DNA of 64,000 nucleotides. Origin: Rhodanobacter sp. T12-5 (GTDB taxonomy: Bacteria > Pseudomonadota > Gammaproteobacteria > Xanthomonadales > Rhodanobacteraceae). The translations under genes were made by a program, and so were the position numbers. The first letter of the stretch is position 1. Each line of letters starts with the position of its first letter. The notes beneath the pieces are model-generated. The model was given only the letters and a program-made list of their open reading frames with translations, made no database searches and was not told the DNA's origin. This document shows positions 7,542-15,253 of the stretch, piece by piece. The DNA lies in assembly GCF_008329435.1 (NCBI RefSeq), contig NZ_NPKN01000001.1, positions 124,001-188,000 on the forward strand. Direction: 5' to 3'.

Positions 7542-8900
7542 TCACTGCAGCGTGGCTTTGCCGGCTTCCTTGTAGATCACGCCGTCCTTCATCACGAAGC
7601 TGACGTGCTGCATGATGGTGATGTCGTCCAGCGGATTGCCGGGCACGGCGATCACGTCGGCGCCGCGGCCGACCGCGATCCGGCCGAGCTGGTCCTGCTT
7701 GTGCAGCAGTTCGGCGGCGTGCGTGGTGGCGGCCTGCAGCACGAACATCGGCGGCATGCCGGCCTGCACCATGTACTCGAATTCCTTCGCGTTCTGGCCG
7801 TGCGGATAGACCGCCGCGTCGGTGCCGAAGGCGATCTTGACGCCGGCCTTGTAGGCGCGGCCGGCGGTCGCCTGGATGATCGGGCCGACTTCCTTCGCCT
7901 TGCGCGCAACCTGCGGCGGGTAGTAGCCGGGGGTGGCGGCCATCTGTTCGACGTACTTGCCGGCGATGATGGTGGGCACGTACCAGGTGCCGTGCTCCTT
8001 CATCAGCTTCATGTCTTCGGCGTTCATGAAGGTGCCGTGTTCGATCGAGTCGACACCGCCGATGATGGCGCGGCGGATCGCCTCGGCACCGTGCGCATGC
8101 GCGGCGACGGTGAAGCCGTAGTCGTGCGCGGCAGCGACGATCGCCTTGATTTCGTCGAGCGTCATCTGCGGGTTGTCCGCGCTGGCGCTTTCGTCGAGCA
8201 CGCCGCCGGAGGGCATGATCTTGATCAGGTCGGCACCGTCCTTGTAGTGCTGGCGCACGGCTTTCCACGCATCCTGCGGACTGTTGATGATGCCGTCCTT
8301 CGGGCCGGGGTCGCCGGCCAGATCCATGCGGTAGCCGTCAGTGGGATCGGCATGGCCGCCGGTGGTTCCGATTGCCTTGCCGGCGGTGAAAATGCGCGGA
8401 CCGGGCACGATGCCGGCATTGATCGCGTTGCGCAGCGCGATCGACTCGTTGTTGCCATCGGCAAGGTTGCGCACCGTGGTGAAGCCGGCCAGCAGCGTGC
8501 GGCGGGCGTAGACGGTGGAGCGGATCGCGTAGTCGGCGGTGTTCCAGTGGAACTGGTCGGCGTAGCCGGTCGGGCTGGTTTCGAAGGTGAGATGGGTGTG
8601 GCTGTCGATCAGGCCAGGCAGGCAGGTGGCGTCGGGCAGGTCGACGTACTGGAACGAGCCGCCGGCCCTGGCCGCGGCATCCTTGTACGGCGCGATGTCC
8701 ACGCTGCCGGCGTGCAACTCCTTGATGCGGCCGGCGTCGACGATCACCGTGGTCTCGCCGAGCATCTTGCCCGCTGCCGTGTCGAGCAGGCGCGCGCAAT
8801 GCAGCACGCTGACGTCGTGGCGGGCCGGTGCATCGGTGGCCAGGGCGGCGACGGGCAGCGACAAAGTCAGGGCGAGGGCAAGTACGCGACGAACAACCAT
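7542..8900 (-). CDS. secreted metal-dependent amidohydrolase
   Basis: Amidohydrolase-superfamily enzyme (imidazolonepropionase-like / Xaa-Pro dipeptidase-like), 452 aa from the ATG at 8900, chosen because it starts a signal peptide (MVVRRVLALALTLSLPVAAL). Metal-site motifs in order are DSHTHLTFE (HxH), a candidate carboxylated Lys in LIKIMPSGG, VAAHAHGAEA, IEHGTFM, and the Asp in AFGTDAAVYPHG. The composition suits a two-metal TIM-barrel hydrolase in the periplasm. The physiological substrate (peptide, lactam or ester) cannot be assigned. Confidence 0.87.
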   Translation of the reverse strand: MVVRRVLALALTLSLPVAALATDAPARHDVSVLHCARLLDTAAGKMLGETTVIVDAGRIKELHAGSVDIAPYKDAAARAGGSFQYVDLPDATCLPGLIDSHTHLTFETSPTGYADQFHWNTADYAIRSTVYARRTLLAGFTTVRNLADGNNESIALRNAINAGIVPGPRIFTAGKAIGTTGGHADPTDGYRMDLAGDPGPKDGIINSPQDAWKAVRQHYKDGADLIKIMPSGGVLDESASADNPQMTLDEIKAIVAAAHDYGFTVAAHAHGAEAIRRAIIGGVDSIEHGTFMNAEDMKLMKEHGTWYVPTIIAGKYVEQMAATPGYYPPQVARKAKEVGPIIQATAGRAYKAGVKIAFGTDAAVYPHGQNAKEFEYMVQAGMPPMFVLQAATTHAAELLHKQDQLGRIAVGRGADVIAVPGNPLDDITIMQHVSFVMKDGVIYKEAGKATLQ

Positions 8901-9005
8901 CGGGAAGCTTCCGGCAGGGAGGTCGTTCATCATAGGCAGGCCCTGCCGCCAGCGTCACCCGTGACGTATGGCACGGGGCGGGAGTCACGCGAACGGTGTC
9001 GGCGG

Positions 9006-11705
9006 TCAGGGCGGCGGCGGGCCATCCGCATCGGCTGGCGCTGCCTCATGGGCATGCGCGTGTTGTTCGGCATCGACGTGGCGCCGGTGCAGGTCCGAAC
9101 TGGAGGCGTCGGCCGGCAGGTGATCCGCGACGCATGCGTCCGTGCCCGGGAGCTTCGCCGCTTCGCTCCCGCCGGTGAGCGCATCCGGCGCGTCGTCGCC
9201 GGCGGCGGATTCCTTGTCGCCGCCGCCGGGCGTGATCTTGAGGATCGAGTGACGCACTTCGCGCGACAGGATCACCCGGGCGTCGCGCACCATGCCTTCG
9301 AGCGCGGTGTCGTAATCGAGCTTGCCGGCCTCGTCGGTCCATACCACGCGACGCTCTCGCAACTTCTGGATGAAGCCGCGGAACAGCGCCTTGTCGAAGA
9401 ATTCCGGCGCGGACAGCTCGTTGAGCAGGCTGAGCCGTTGCGCGGTCAATGTGCAGGCATTCTCCAATTCAGCGCCGGTCAGCGTGTGCGGACCGTTCTT
9501 GGCCAGCGCGGCGATGGTGATGTAGTAGCGCTCGAAGGCCTGGATCAGGCTGCGCGCGATCACCTTGAGCTGGAACGCGCTGTCTTCCTGGCCGGCGCTG
9601 CGCTCCAGCGTGCGACCGTCGTTGATCGATTCGAGCAGGCCGCGCTGGACGAAGAAATCGATGGTCGCCTGCATCTGTTCGACGAAGCCGTCGTCGTCCC
9701 ACGGCAGGAACAGCTCGCCCTGGATGAATGGGTAGATGATCCGCCCCAGCCGCAGCACCGAGGCACGCGACATGCGCCGGTTGTTGAGGAAGCAGCACGC
9801 CACCCACGCGGCGGTGGCGGTGAGGTGCAGCACGTTGTTGCGGAAATAGCTGAGCAGTACCGCCTGCTCGCCGCTGGCGCTCAGTACGTCGCCGAGCGGA
9901 TGCTGCACGCGCTGGATCCAGCCCATCTGCTCGCCATAGGCGATGATCGATGCCGGGTTCATCGGTGTCAGCGTAACGCGGTCCGAATACGGCAGTTCTT
10001 CCAGCAGCGCCTTGTCCAGATCGAGCTGGGCCAGCAGGTCGCTCTCGGCCATCGCGTGCTTCGGCGTGGCCAGCAGCGCCAGCGCGAGCAGGTTGATCGG
10101 ATTGACGTCGGCGGCGCGGTTGATGTTGATGTTGATGCGTTCGGCCAGGTCGTCGACCATGCCGCGCAACCATTCCGGCTTGGCGTCCGGATCGGTGCTG
10201 GTGCTGCGCCAGTCGGCGCTGGCCGCATCCAGCAGCGGGTTCAGCTCGATCGGCTCGCCGAAGTTCAGGGCAACATGGCCGTAGTGCTGGCGCAGCACCT
10301 TCAAGCCGCGCAGCAGGCCGAACAGGGATTCCTTTTCCTTCGGCTTGCCGCTGAGCTCGCCGATGTAACTCTTGCCTTCCATCAGCTTTTCGTAGCCGAT
10401 GTAGACCGGCTGGAACAGCACCGGCCGGCGTGGCGCGCGCAGGAACGCGCGCACGGTCATCGCCAGGATGCCGGTGCGCGGTGCCAGCAGGCGGCCGGTG
10501 CGCGAACGGGTGCCCTCGGTGAAGTATTCGATCGGTACGCCGCGGTCGATCAGCTGCGCCAGGTATTCCTTGAACACCACCGAATACAGCGGCGTGCCGG
10601 TGAAGCTGCGACGCATGAAGAACGCGCCGCCGCGCCGCAGTATCGGGCCGATCAACGGCAGGTCGAGATTCACGCCTGCGGCGATGTGCGGCACCACCAC
10701 GCCGGAGACGTGCAACTGATAGCTCATCAGCAGGTAGTCGGCATGGCTGCGGTGGCTGGGCACGTAGACGACTTCGTAGCCGGGCGCGGCGGCGCGGGCC
10801 TTGTCGAAGTGGTGCATGGTGATGCCGTCGTACAGCTTGTTCCAGAAGTTCGACAGCAGGAACGACACCGAGCGCACCACCGGGTGCGAATAGTCGGCGG
10901 CGATCTCCAGCACCATCTTGTGCGCCTTGCGCCAGGCCTTGGCGTGGCTGATCTTTTCCTTGGCGGCGCTGGCGGCGATGGCCGCACGCACCGGTTCGGC
11001 GTTCAGCACCGCGTCGACCACGGTGCGTCGATGCGACAGATCCGGCCCGACCACCGCGGCGCGGATGCGGTGGAAGTGGGTGCGCAGGACCCGCGCGATC
11101 TTGCGTGCGAAGCGCTCAGGGGTGATCTGGCCCGATTCGTCCAGCACGCTGCGCAGCGACACCGGTGCGGAGAAGTGCACGACGGTGTCGCGTCCGTTCA
11201 GCAGCAGCGCCAGCAACCGGCGGAAGCGGCCGACCATCACCCAGTTTTCCGAGAACAGCACGCGAAACCAGCCGCTGTCGCGGGTCGGCGCGCGGCCGAC
11301 GTAGATCGACACCGGCACGATCTGGATGTCGCGATCGGGCATGCCTTCGAGCGAACGCACCAGTTGCCGCAACGGCTCGTTCGGCGTGCGCTTGCGATTG
11401 CGGCCGAGCAGCCGGCCGTCGCGGCGAGCCAGCGCGAATACCGAACGCCGGCGGCGGGTGCCAGCCAGTGGCTGCATCGGGTTGGGCAGGCCGGCTTCGC
11501 GACAGGCGCGCTGCAGGATCAGCGCATCGGAGAAACCATCGCGCTCGATTACGTAGCAGACCGGCACGCCGGCCTGCAGCAAGGCGGCCGGTTCGGCCGG
11601 GTCGCGGCGGATGCGTACCCAGGGCTGCAGCAGCTGGCCGGCCAGATTGAACCACCAGGGCGCGCGTGAGCGGACGCTGGGGTTCGTGGTGGAATGAGTG
11701 GGCAT
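9006..11705 (-). CDS. plsB: PlsB: glycerol-3-phosphate 1-O-acyltransferase
   Basis: Inner-membrane enzyme acylating sn-glycerol-3-phosphate, the first step of phospholipid synthesis, 899 aa. The HX4D catalytic block is VPSHRSHADYLLMSY. GGAFFMRRSF, YFTEGTRSRTGRL and VLFQPVYIGYEKLMEGKSY match motifs II-IV of the family. The last 70 or so residues form an Asp/Ala/Pro/His-rich tail beyond the E. coli enzyme end and look disordered. It pairs functionally with gpsA (32589), which supplies the substrate. Confidence 0.97.
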   Translation of the reverse strand: MPTHSTTNPSVRSRAPWWFNLAGQLLQPWVRIRRDPAEPAALLQAGVPVCYVIERDGFSDALILQRACREAGLPNPMQPLAGTRRRRSVFALARRDGRLLGRNRKRTPNEPLRQLVRSLEGMPDRDIQIVPVSIYVGRAPTRDSGWFRVLFSENWVMVGRFRRLLALLLNGRDTVVHFSAPVSLRSVLDESGQITPERFARKIARVLRTHFHRIRAAVVGPDLSHRRTVVDAVLNAEPVRAAIAASAAKEKISHAKAWRKAHKMVLEIAADYSHPVVRSVSFLLSNFWNKLYDGITMHHFDKARAAAPGYEVVYVPSHRSHADYLLMSYQLHVSGVVVPHIAAGVNLDLPLIGPILRRGGAFFMRRSFTGTPLYSVVFKEYLAQLIDRGVPIEYFTEGTRSRTGRLLAPRTGILAMTVRAFLRAPRRPVLFQPVYIGYEKLMEGKSYIGELSGKPKEKESLFGLLRGLKVLRQHYGHVALNFGEPIELNPLLDAASADWRSTSTDPDAKPEWLRGMVDDLAERINININRAADVNPINLLALALLATPKHAMAESDLLAQLDLDKALLEELPYSDRVTLTPMNPASIIAYGEQMGWIQRVQHPLGDVLSASGEQAVLLSYFRNNVLHLTATAAWVACCFLNNRRMSRASVLRLGRIIYPFIQGELFLPWDDDGFVEQMQATIDFFVQRGLLESINDGRTLERSAGQEDSAFQLKVIARSLIQAFERYYITIAALAKNGPHTLTGAELENACTLTAQRLSLLNELSAPEFFDKALFRGFIQKLRERRVVWTDEAGKLDYDTALEGMVRDARVILSREVRHSILKITPGGGDKESAAGDDAPDALTGGSEAAKLPGTDACVADHLPADASSSDLHRRHVDAEQHAHAHEAAPADADGPPPP

Positions 11706-11730
11706 CTGCCTATTCTAGCGTTTGCGGCGT

Positions 11731-12657
11731 TCAGTCTTTCGCCGCGCCGGCGGCGACTGCGGCACTGGTGCTGCTGGCTGGCGGCTGGCTCAACTGCTGG
11801 TGCGAGCGGCGCACGTTGGCCAGCATGTCTTCGTTGTACCAGCGGCCATCCTGCTGCACCAGCGTCGATTCGGCCGACAGCGGCTTGCCGAGCAGGGTGT
11901 AGTCGATCTTCACCACGGCGCGGCCGTCACTGCTGGAAACGGGGGTGAGCTTGATCGAATCGAACGTGTCGTCGAGCGACAGCCCGTAGATCGCCAGCAA
12001 CTGCTTGAGGCCGATGTAGCCGGTCGAGTATTTGCCCATGGCGGCGTCGAAATCCATCGCGCGCAGCTGTTCCGGACTCTTCAGATCCAGCTTGCGCGCC
12101 GTCGCCACCGCCACGCCGATCGCCTGGCGGGCCTTGGCCTGGTCGAACCACGGTGCCTGCTGCGCCCACGGCGCGAGTACGTCGAGCACACCGCCGGCCT
12201 GGGCTTTCTGCGCATCGGTCAGCTTGGGATTCCGGGCGAGGCTGTTCTTCACCAGCGCCTCGCCTACGCCGATCAATACCGGTAGTTGGTCCGAGTACTT
12301 CTGTTCCATCGCAGCCAGCTTGGGTTGGAGCTTGGCGTACAGCTTGTTCTCCGCATCCGGCGCGGTGAATTCATGCACTTGTTCGTCGAATGTGGCGCGG
12401 TCTTCGGCGCTGACCGATGGGCGGTTCGGGTCGTGCCGGTTCCAGTCGGCGCGCATGTTGGCGTAGTCGGCCGGGGGCAGCGCGTGTTTCCAGAGACCGT
12501 TGAGGTCGCCGGCCTTGAGCAGCTCGACCGAACTCCGTATCGCCGCCTCGGGCGTGCTCCCGCCTGGCTGGGTCGGATCGTCCTTGCCATGGCAGGCGCT
12601 CAACAGCAACACGGCGAACAACGGCAACAAGGCGTGACGAAGGGAGGATGGACGCAT
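11731..12657 (-). CDS. hypothetical lipoprotein
   Basis: 308-aa secreted protein with a signal peptide and lipobox (LLPLFAVLLLSAC, Cys about residue 19), taken from the ATG at 12657; longer upstream reading is non-coding in character. The mature part begins with a charged Gly/Pro linker and is mostly helical, with a late segment (VVKIDYTLLGKPLSAESTLV) and a SNTF2/DUF-like feel that I cannot assign. It ends in an Ala/Ser-rich tail. It lies just upstream of plsB on the same strand (25 nt) and may be co-transcribed with it. Function unknown. Confidence 0.75.
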   Translation of the reverse strand: MRPSSLRHALLPLFAVLLLSACHGKDDPTQPGGSTPEAAIRSSVELLKAGDLNGLWKHALPPADYANMRADWNRHDPNRPSVSAEDRATFDEQVHEFTAPDAENKLYAKLQPKLAAMEQKYSDQLPVLIGVGEALVKNSLARNPKLTDAQKAQAGGVLDVLAPWAQQAPWFDQAKARQAIGVAVATARKLDLKSPEQLRAMDFDAAMGKYSTGYIGLKQLLAIYGLSLDDTFDSIKLTPVSSSDGRAVVKIDYTLLGKPLSAESTLVQQDGRWYNEDMLANVRRSHQQLSQPPASSTSAAVAAGAAKD

Positions 12658-12779
12658 GGGAAAGTTTCTCGTGCTGGGCGATGGCGGGGCGAAAGCACGC
12701 CGCATCGCCTGGGTGATCGCGCAGCGTAAGGGCCTCGGCAACATCGAAACAAGGGCGGGACCCAAGTTTTTGCGAGGCC

Positions 12780-12815
12780 GAAAAAGAAAACCCCGCGGGC
12801 TTGCGCCTCACGGGG
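12780..12815 (-). terminator. rho-independent terminator after the acid phosphatase gene
   Basis: Read on the minus strand, an imperfect GC-rich hairpin with CCCCG/CGGGG ends (12791-12815) is followed by TTTTCTTTTT. It lies about 140 nt past the stop of the gene at 12955. The stretch 12842-12954 in between is strikingly AT-rich, with no ORF. Confidence 0.6.
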
Positions 12816-12954
12816 AAATCCGGCGAAGCCGGAAGGAAATGGCCTTGCCTGCAGGATGTTGGTCAGCAGGTGTTGGCAGATGAAATATTACTTGTTCGTT
12901 AAAGTTAAGGCAACACCTTTGTTCTATGTCCTAACTTATTGTTTTGATTGAATG

Positions 12955-13851
12955 TCAATGATAGCGAAGTGCGTCGATCTTTTGCTGGCGCCGTATTTCG
13001 AGCGGCGCGCTCCAGTCATTGTTGAACAACGCCGGTTCCCACGAGCCGTAGGTCGTGTTCGGCAGCACGAACCAGCGCGAGCCAATCCAGCCCATATAAG
13101 GTGCGATGGCCTTGCGGCGGCCGGTGGCGTTGTTCGCCAGGACCGTCACGAAGTCGCCGATCTGGTCGCCGAACTGCATCAACACGCGATACTTGCGGCT
13201 GATCCGCTGGCGCCGGCAACCTTTCTCGGTGCCGATCTGCTCGCAGCCTTCGACAAACGTGCCCAGGCCGAGGAAGGCCTCCGGACCGGACACCGGCAGG
13301 CCGACCTTGCGCAGGTTCGCCAGAGTGGCCTGATCCAGATCCTTGGCGCGATTGGAGATGTAGATCACCGCGATGCCATGCTGGGCCGCGAACTGGGTGA
13401 ACTCGACCGCGCCCGGCAGCGCCCGGGCGGCTTCCTCCTTGCACCAGGCCGCCCAATCGGCCTCGTTGTATTGGCCGCCGCTGCGGACCAGACGGGCCTG
13501 GTAGGGCGAGTTGTCCAGCACGGTTTCATCGATATCCAGCACCACCGCAGGCGGCAGGTCGTTGCCTGGTACGGCGCGGTCGTTCGTCGGCAGGGCGTTC
13601 CAGTTCCGATCCTTTGCTGCGGCCAGCAGGCGCGCCTGGGCGTCGCGATAGGTCTGCAGGTAGATCAGGTCGTGCTCGATCGCGGTCTGGCTCCATGCGA
13701 CGGCGTTGAGGTTGTCGTCCGCGGCGGCACCCGGCGATGGCGGGGGAACGGTCGCCGCGGCAGCAGTCACCTCGGCGGGTCGGGAGGGCGTGCCGGCGCA
13801 ACCGGCGAGCAGGGCTAACGCGAGCAAGCTCGTGGACAGGCGAAGTGACAT
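12955..13851 (-). CDS. HAD-family lipoprotein acid phosphatase (class B/C, e(P4)-like)
   Basis: Secreted 5'-nucleotidase/acid phosphatase of the HAD superfamily, 298 aa. The signal peptide has a lipobox (LALALLAGCAG, Cys 18). HAD motif I is VVLDIDETVLDNSPYQARLV with both Asp residues, motif II is IYISNRAKD, and a late Asp in FGDQIGDFVT suits motif IV. It probably dephosphorylates nucleotides or other phosphoesters at the outer membrane or periplasm. It is divergent from the AI-2E transporter gene, with 133 nt between start codons. Confidence 0.9.
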   Translation of the reverse strand: MSLRLSTSLLALALLAGCAGTPSRPAEVTAAAATVPPPSPGAAADDNLNAVAWSQTAIEHDLIYLQTYRDAQARLLAAAKDRNWNALPTNDRAVPGNDLPPAVVLDIDETVLDNSPYQARLVRSGGQYNEADWAAWCKEEAARALPGAVEFTQFAAQHGIAVIYISNRAKDLDQATLANLRKVGLPVSGPEAFLGLGTFVEGCEQIGTEKGCRRQRISRKYRVLMQFGDQIGDFVTVLANNATGRRKAIAPYMGWIGSRWFVLPNTTYGSWEPALFNNDWSAPLEIRRQQKIDALRYH

Positions 13852-13984
13852 GCAGAAATCCCGGACAAGATGAATCGAAACGATGGCCGGAGTTTACGAC
13901 AGCGCAAAGACAGCGCCGGTGGGGCTGGTCGCCGGCGCCGGCCGTCTGACAGACTGGCGACCCCGCCGTCAAGGTTTCGCCCGC

Positions 13985-15016
13985 ATGGATTCATCCCCGT
14001 TCATCCCGCGCGCATCCTCGCCGGCCATTCGCTACGTGAGTTACCTGCTGACGGCGGTGGCCTTGTGGCTGGTCATCGACATCCACCTGTTGCCGGCCCT
14101 GCTGGCCGGTTTGCTGGTCTACGAACTGGTGCAGGCGATGGCGCCGCTGCTCGGCAAGCGCATCTCCGGCGAGCGTGCGCGCGTCGTGGTGGTGGCCCTG
14201 CTCGGTGCGATCGTGGTGGGCCTGTTGCTCGCGCTGGTACTGGGCGCCATCAGCCTGTTTCGCAGTGAAATCGGTAATCCCGAACTGCTCTGGCAGCAGC
14301 AGTTGATGCCGCTGGTGGAAAAGGCGCGCGAACAGCTGCCGGCGATCCTGGTCAACAACCTGCCCGACAGCGTCAACGACCTGCGGGTGGGCACGATCGA
14401 ACTGGCGCGCAAGCATGCCGGCACCCTGCAGGTGGCCGGCAAGGGCGCCGTACGGGGGTTCGTGCACATCATCATCGGCCTCGTGCTGGGGGCGATCGTC
14501 GCGCTCAGCCGCACTCGCCCGGCGCACCAGGTCGGACCGCTGGCCGCGGCGCTGGGCCTGCGCTGCGAGCGTCTGGCCGAAGCGTTCCACAGCATCGTGT
14601 TCGCGCAGATCAAGATCTCGCTGATCAATACCCTGTTCACCGCCATCTTCCTGCTCGGCGTGCTGCCGCTGCTGGGCATCCATGTACCCCTGTCCAAGAC
14701 CTTGGTGGCGCTGACCTTCGTCGTCGGCCTGCTGCCGGTAGTTGGCAATCTGCTCTCCAACACCGCCGTCACCATCGCCGCCTTGTCGGTCTCGCTCGGC
14801 GTCGGTCTCGCTGCGCTCGGCTTTCTGGTGCTGATCCACAAGCTCGAATATTTCCTCAACGCGCGCATCGTCGGTGTCCAGATTCACGCCCGCGCCTGGG
14901 AGCTGCTGATCGCCATGTTGCTGATGGAGGCCGCTTTCGGTCTTCCCGGCGTGATCGCCGCACCTGTTTATTACGCGTACCTCAAAAGAGAGCTGGAAGT
15001 CGAAAACCTGATATGA
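13985..15016 (+). CDS. AI-2E family transporter (PerM/YhhT-like permease)
   Basis: Inner-membrane permease of the AI-2E family, 343 aa from the ATG at 13985; the ORF extends to 13883, but that extension is basic and unlike the family. Hydrophobic segments cluster at residues 10-70 and in the C-terminal half. The family hallmark region is LPLLGIHVPLSKTLVALTFV, then GLLPVVGNLLSNTAVTIAAL. Family members export diverse small molecules or run as ion antiporters; true AI-2 export is not established for most. Divergent from the acid phosphatase. Confidence 0.88.
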   Translation: MDSSPFIPRASSPAIRYVSYLLTAVALWLVIDIHLLPALLAGLLVYELVQAMAPLLGKRISGERARVVVVALLGAIVVGLLLALVLGAISLFRSEIGNPELLWQQQLMPLVEKAREQLPAILVNNLPDSVNDLRVGTIELARKHAGTLQVAGKGAVRGFVHIIIGLVLGAIVALSRTRPAHQVGPLAAALGLRCERLAEAFHSIVFAQIKISLINTLFTAIFLLGVLPLLGIHVPLSKTLVALTFVVGLLPVVGNLLSNTAVTIAALSVSLGVGLAALGFLVLIHKLEYFLNARIVGVQIHARAWELLIAMLLMEAAFGLPGVIAAPVYYAYLKRELEVENLI

Positions 15017-15049
15017 CAGCCAATCACGGCGCGATACGTACGGGTATGG

Positions 15050-15142
15050 CGTTGCAAGAACGTGCGATTAATGTGAAGAAATCGTTGCAAGCATTTTGCG
15101 GACCGTGTTAGAACTGACCCGGTCATGAATCGACCAGACCGG
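15050..15142 (+). promoter_or_regulatory. candidate control region of the TonB-dependent receptor
   Basis: The 237-nt gap before the receptor holds two direct copies of CGTTGCAAG (15050-15058 and 15083-15091, 33 bp apart) and a dyad CCGGTC-N12-GACCGG (15119-15142). The second repeat includes TTGCAA, which could serve as a -35 with TTAGAA 17 nt later. No known regulator is identified. Confidence 0.35.
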
Positions 15143-15253
15143 CAAGGACATGTGCTGGTTCACGCATCCCGGATGCGGGTTCGTGCCGATCGCCCAGCCA
15201 TGGAAAGTGGCCGGTTCACAAAAAATTGCGAAAAACTCTGAGGGGAGTTCCCA

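Noticed and set aside
7605..11669. A 1354-codon open frame on the plus strand antisense to the amidohydrolase and plsB genes
   Set aside because: It is Ala/Arg/Gly/Val-rich with no domain, and the opposite strand carries two complete, well-conserved proteins. Long antisense frames are expected at this GC content.
15070..15090. Possible CRP/Clp site (TGTGA-like) upstream of the TonB receptor
   Set aside because: Only one half-site is recognisable; the second arm does not fit TCACA.
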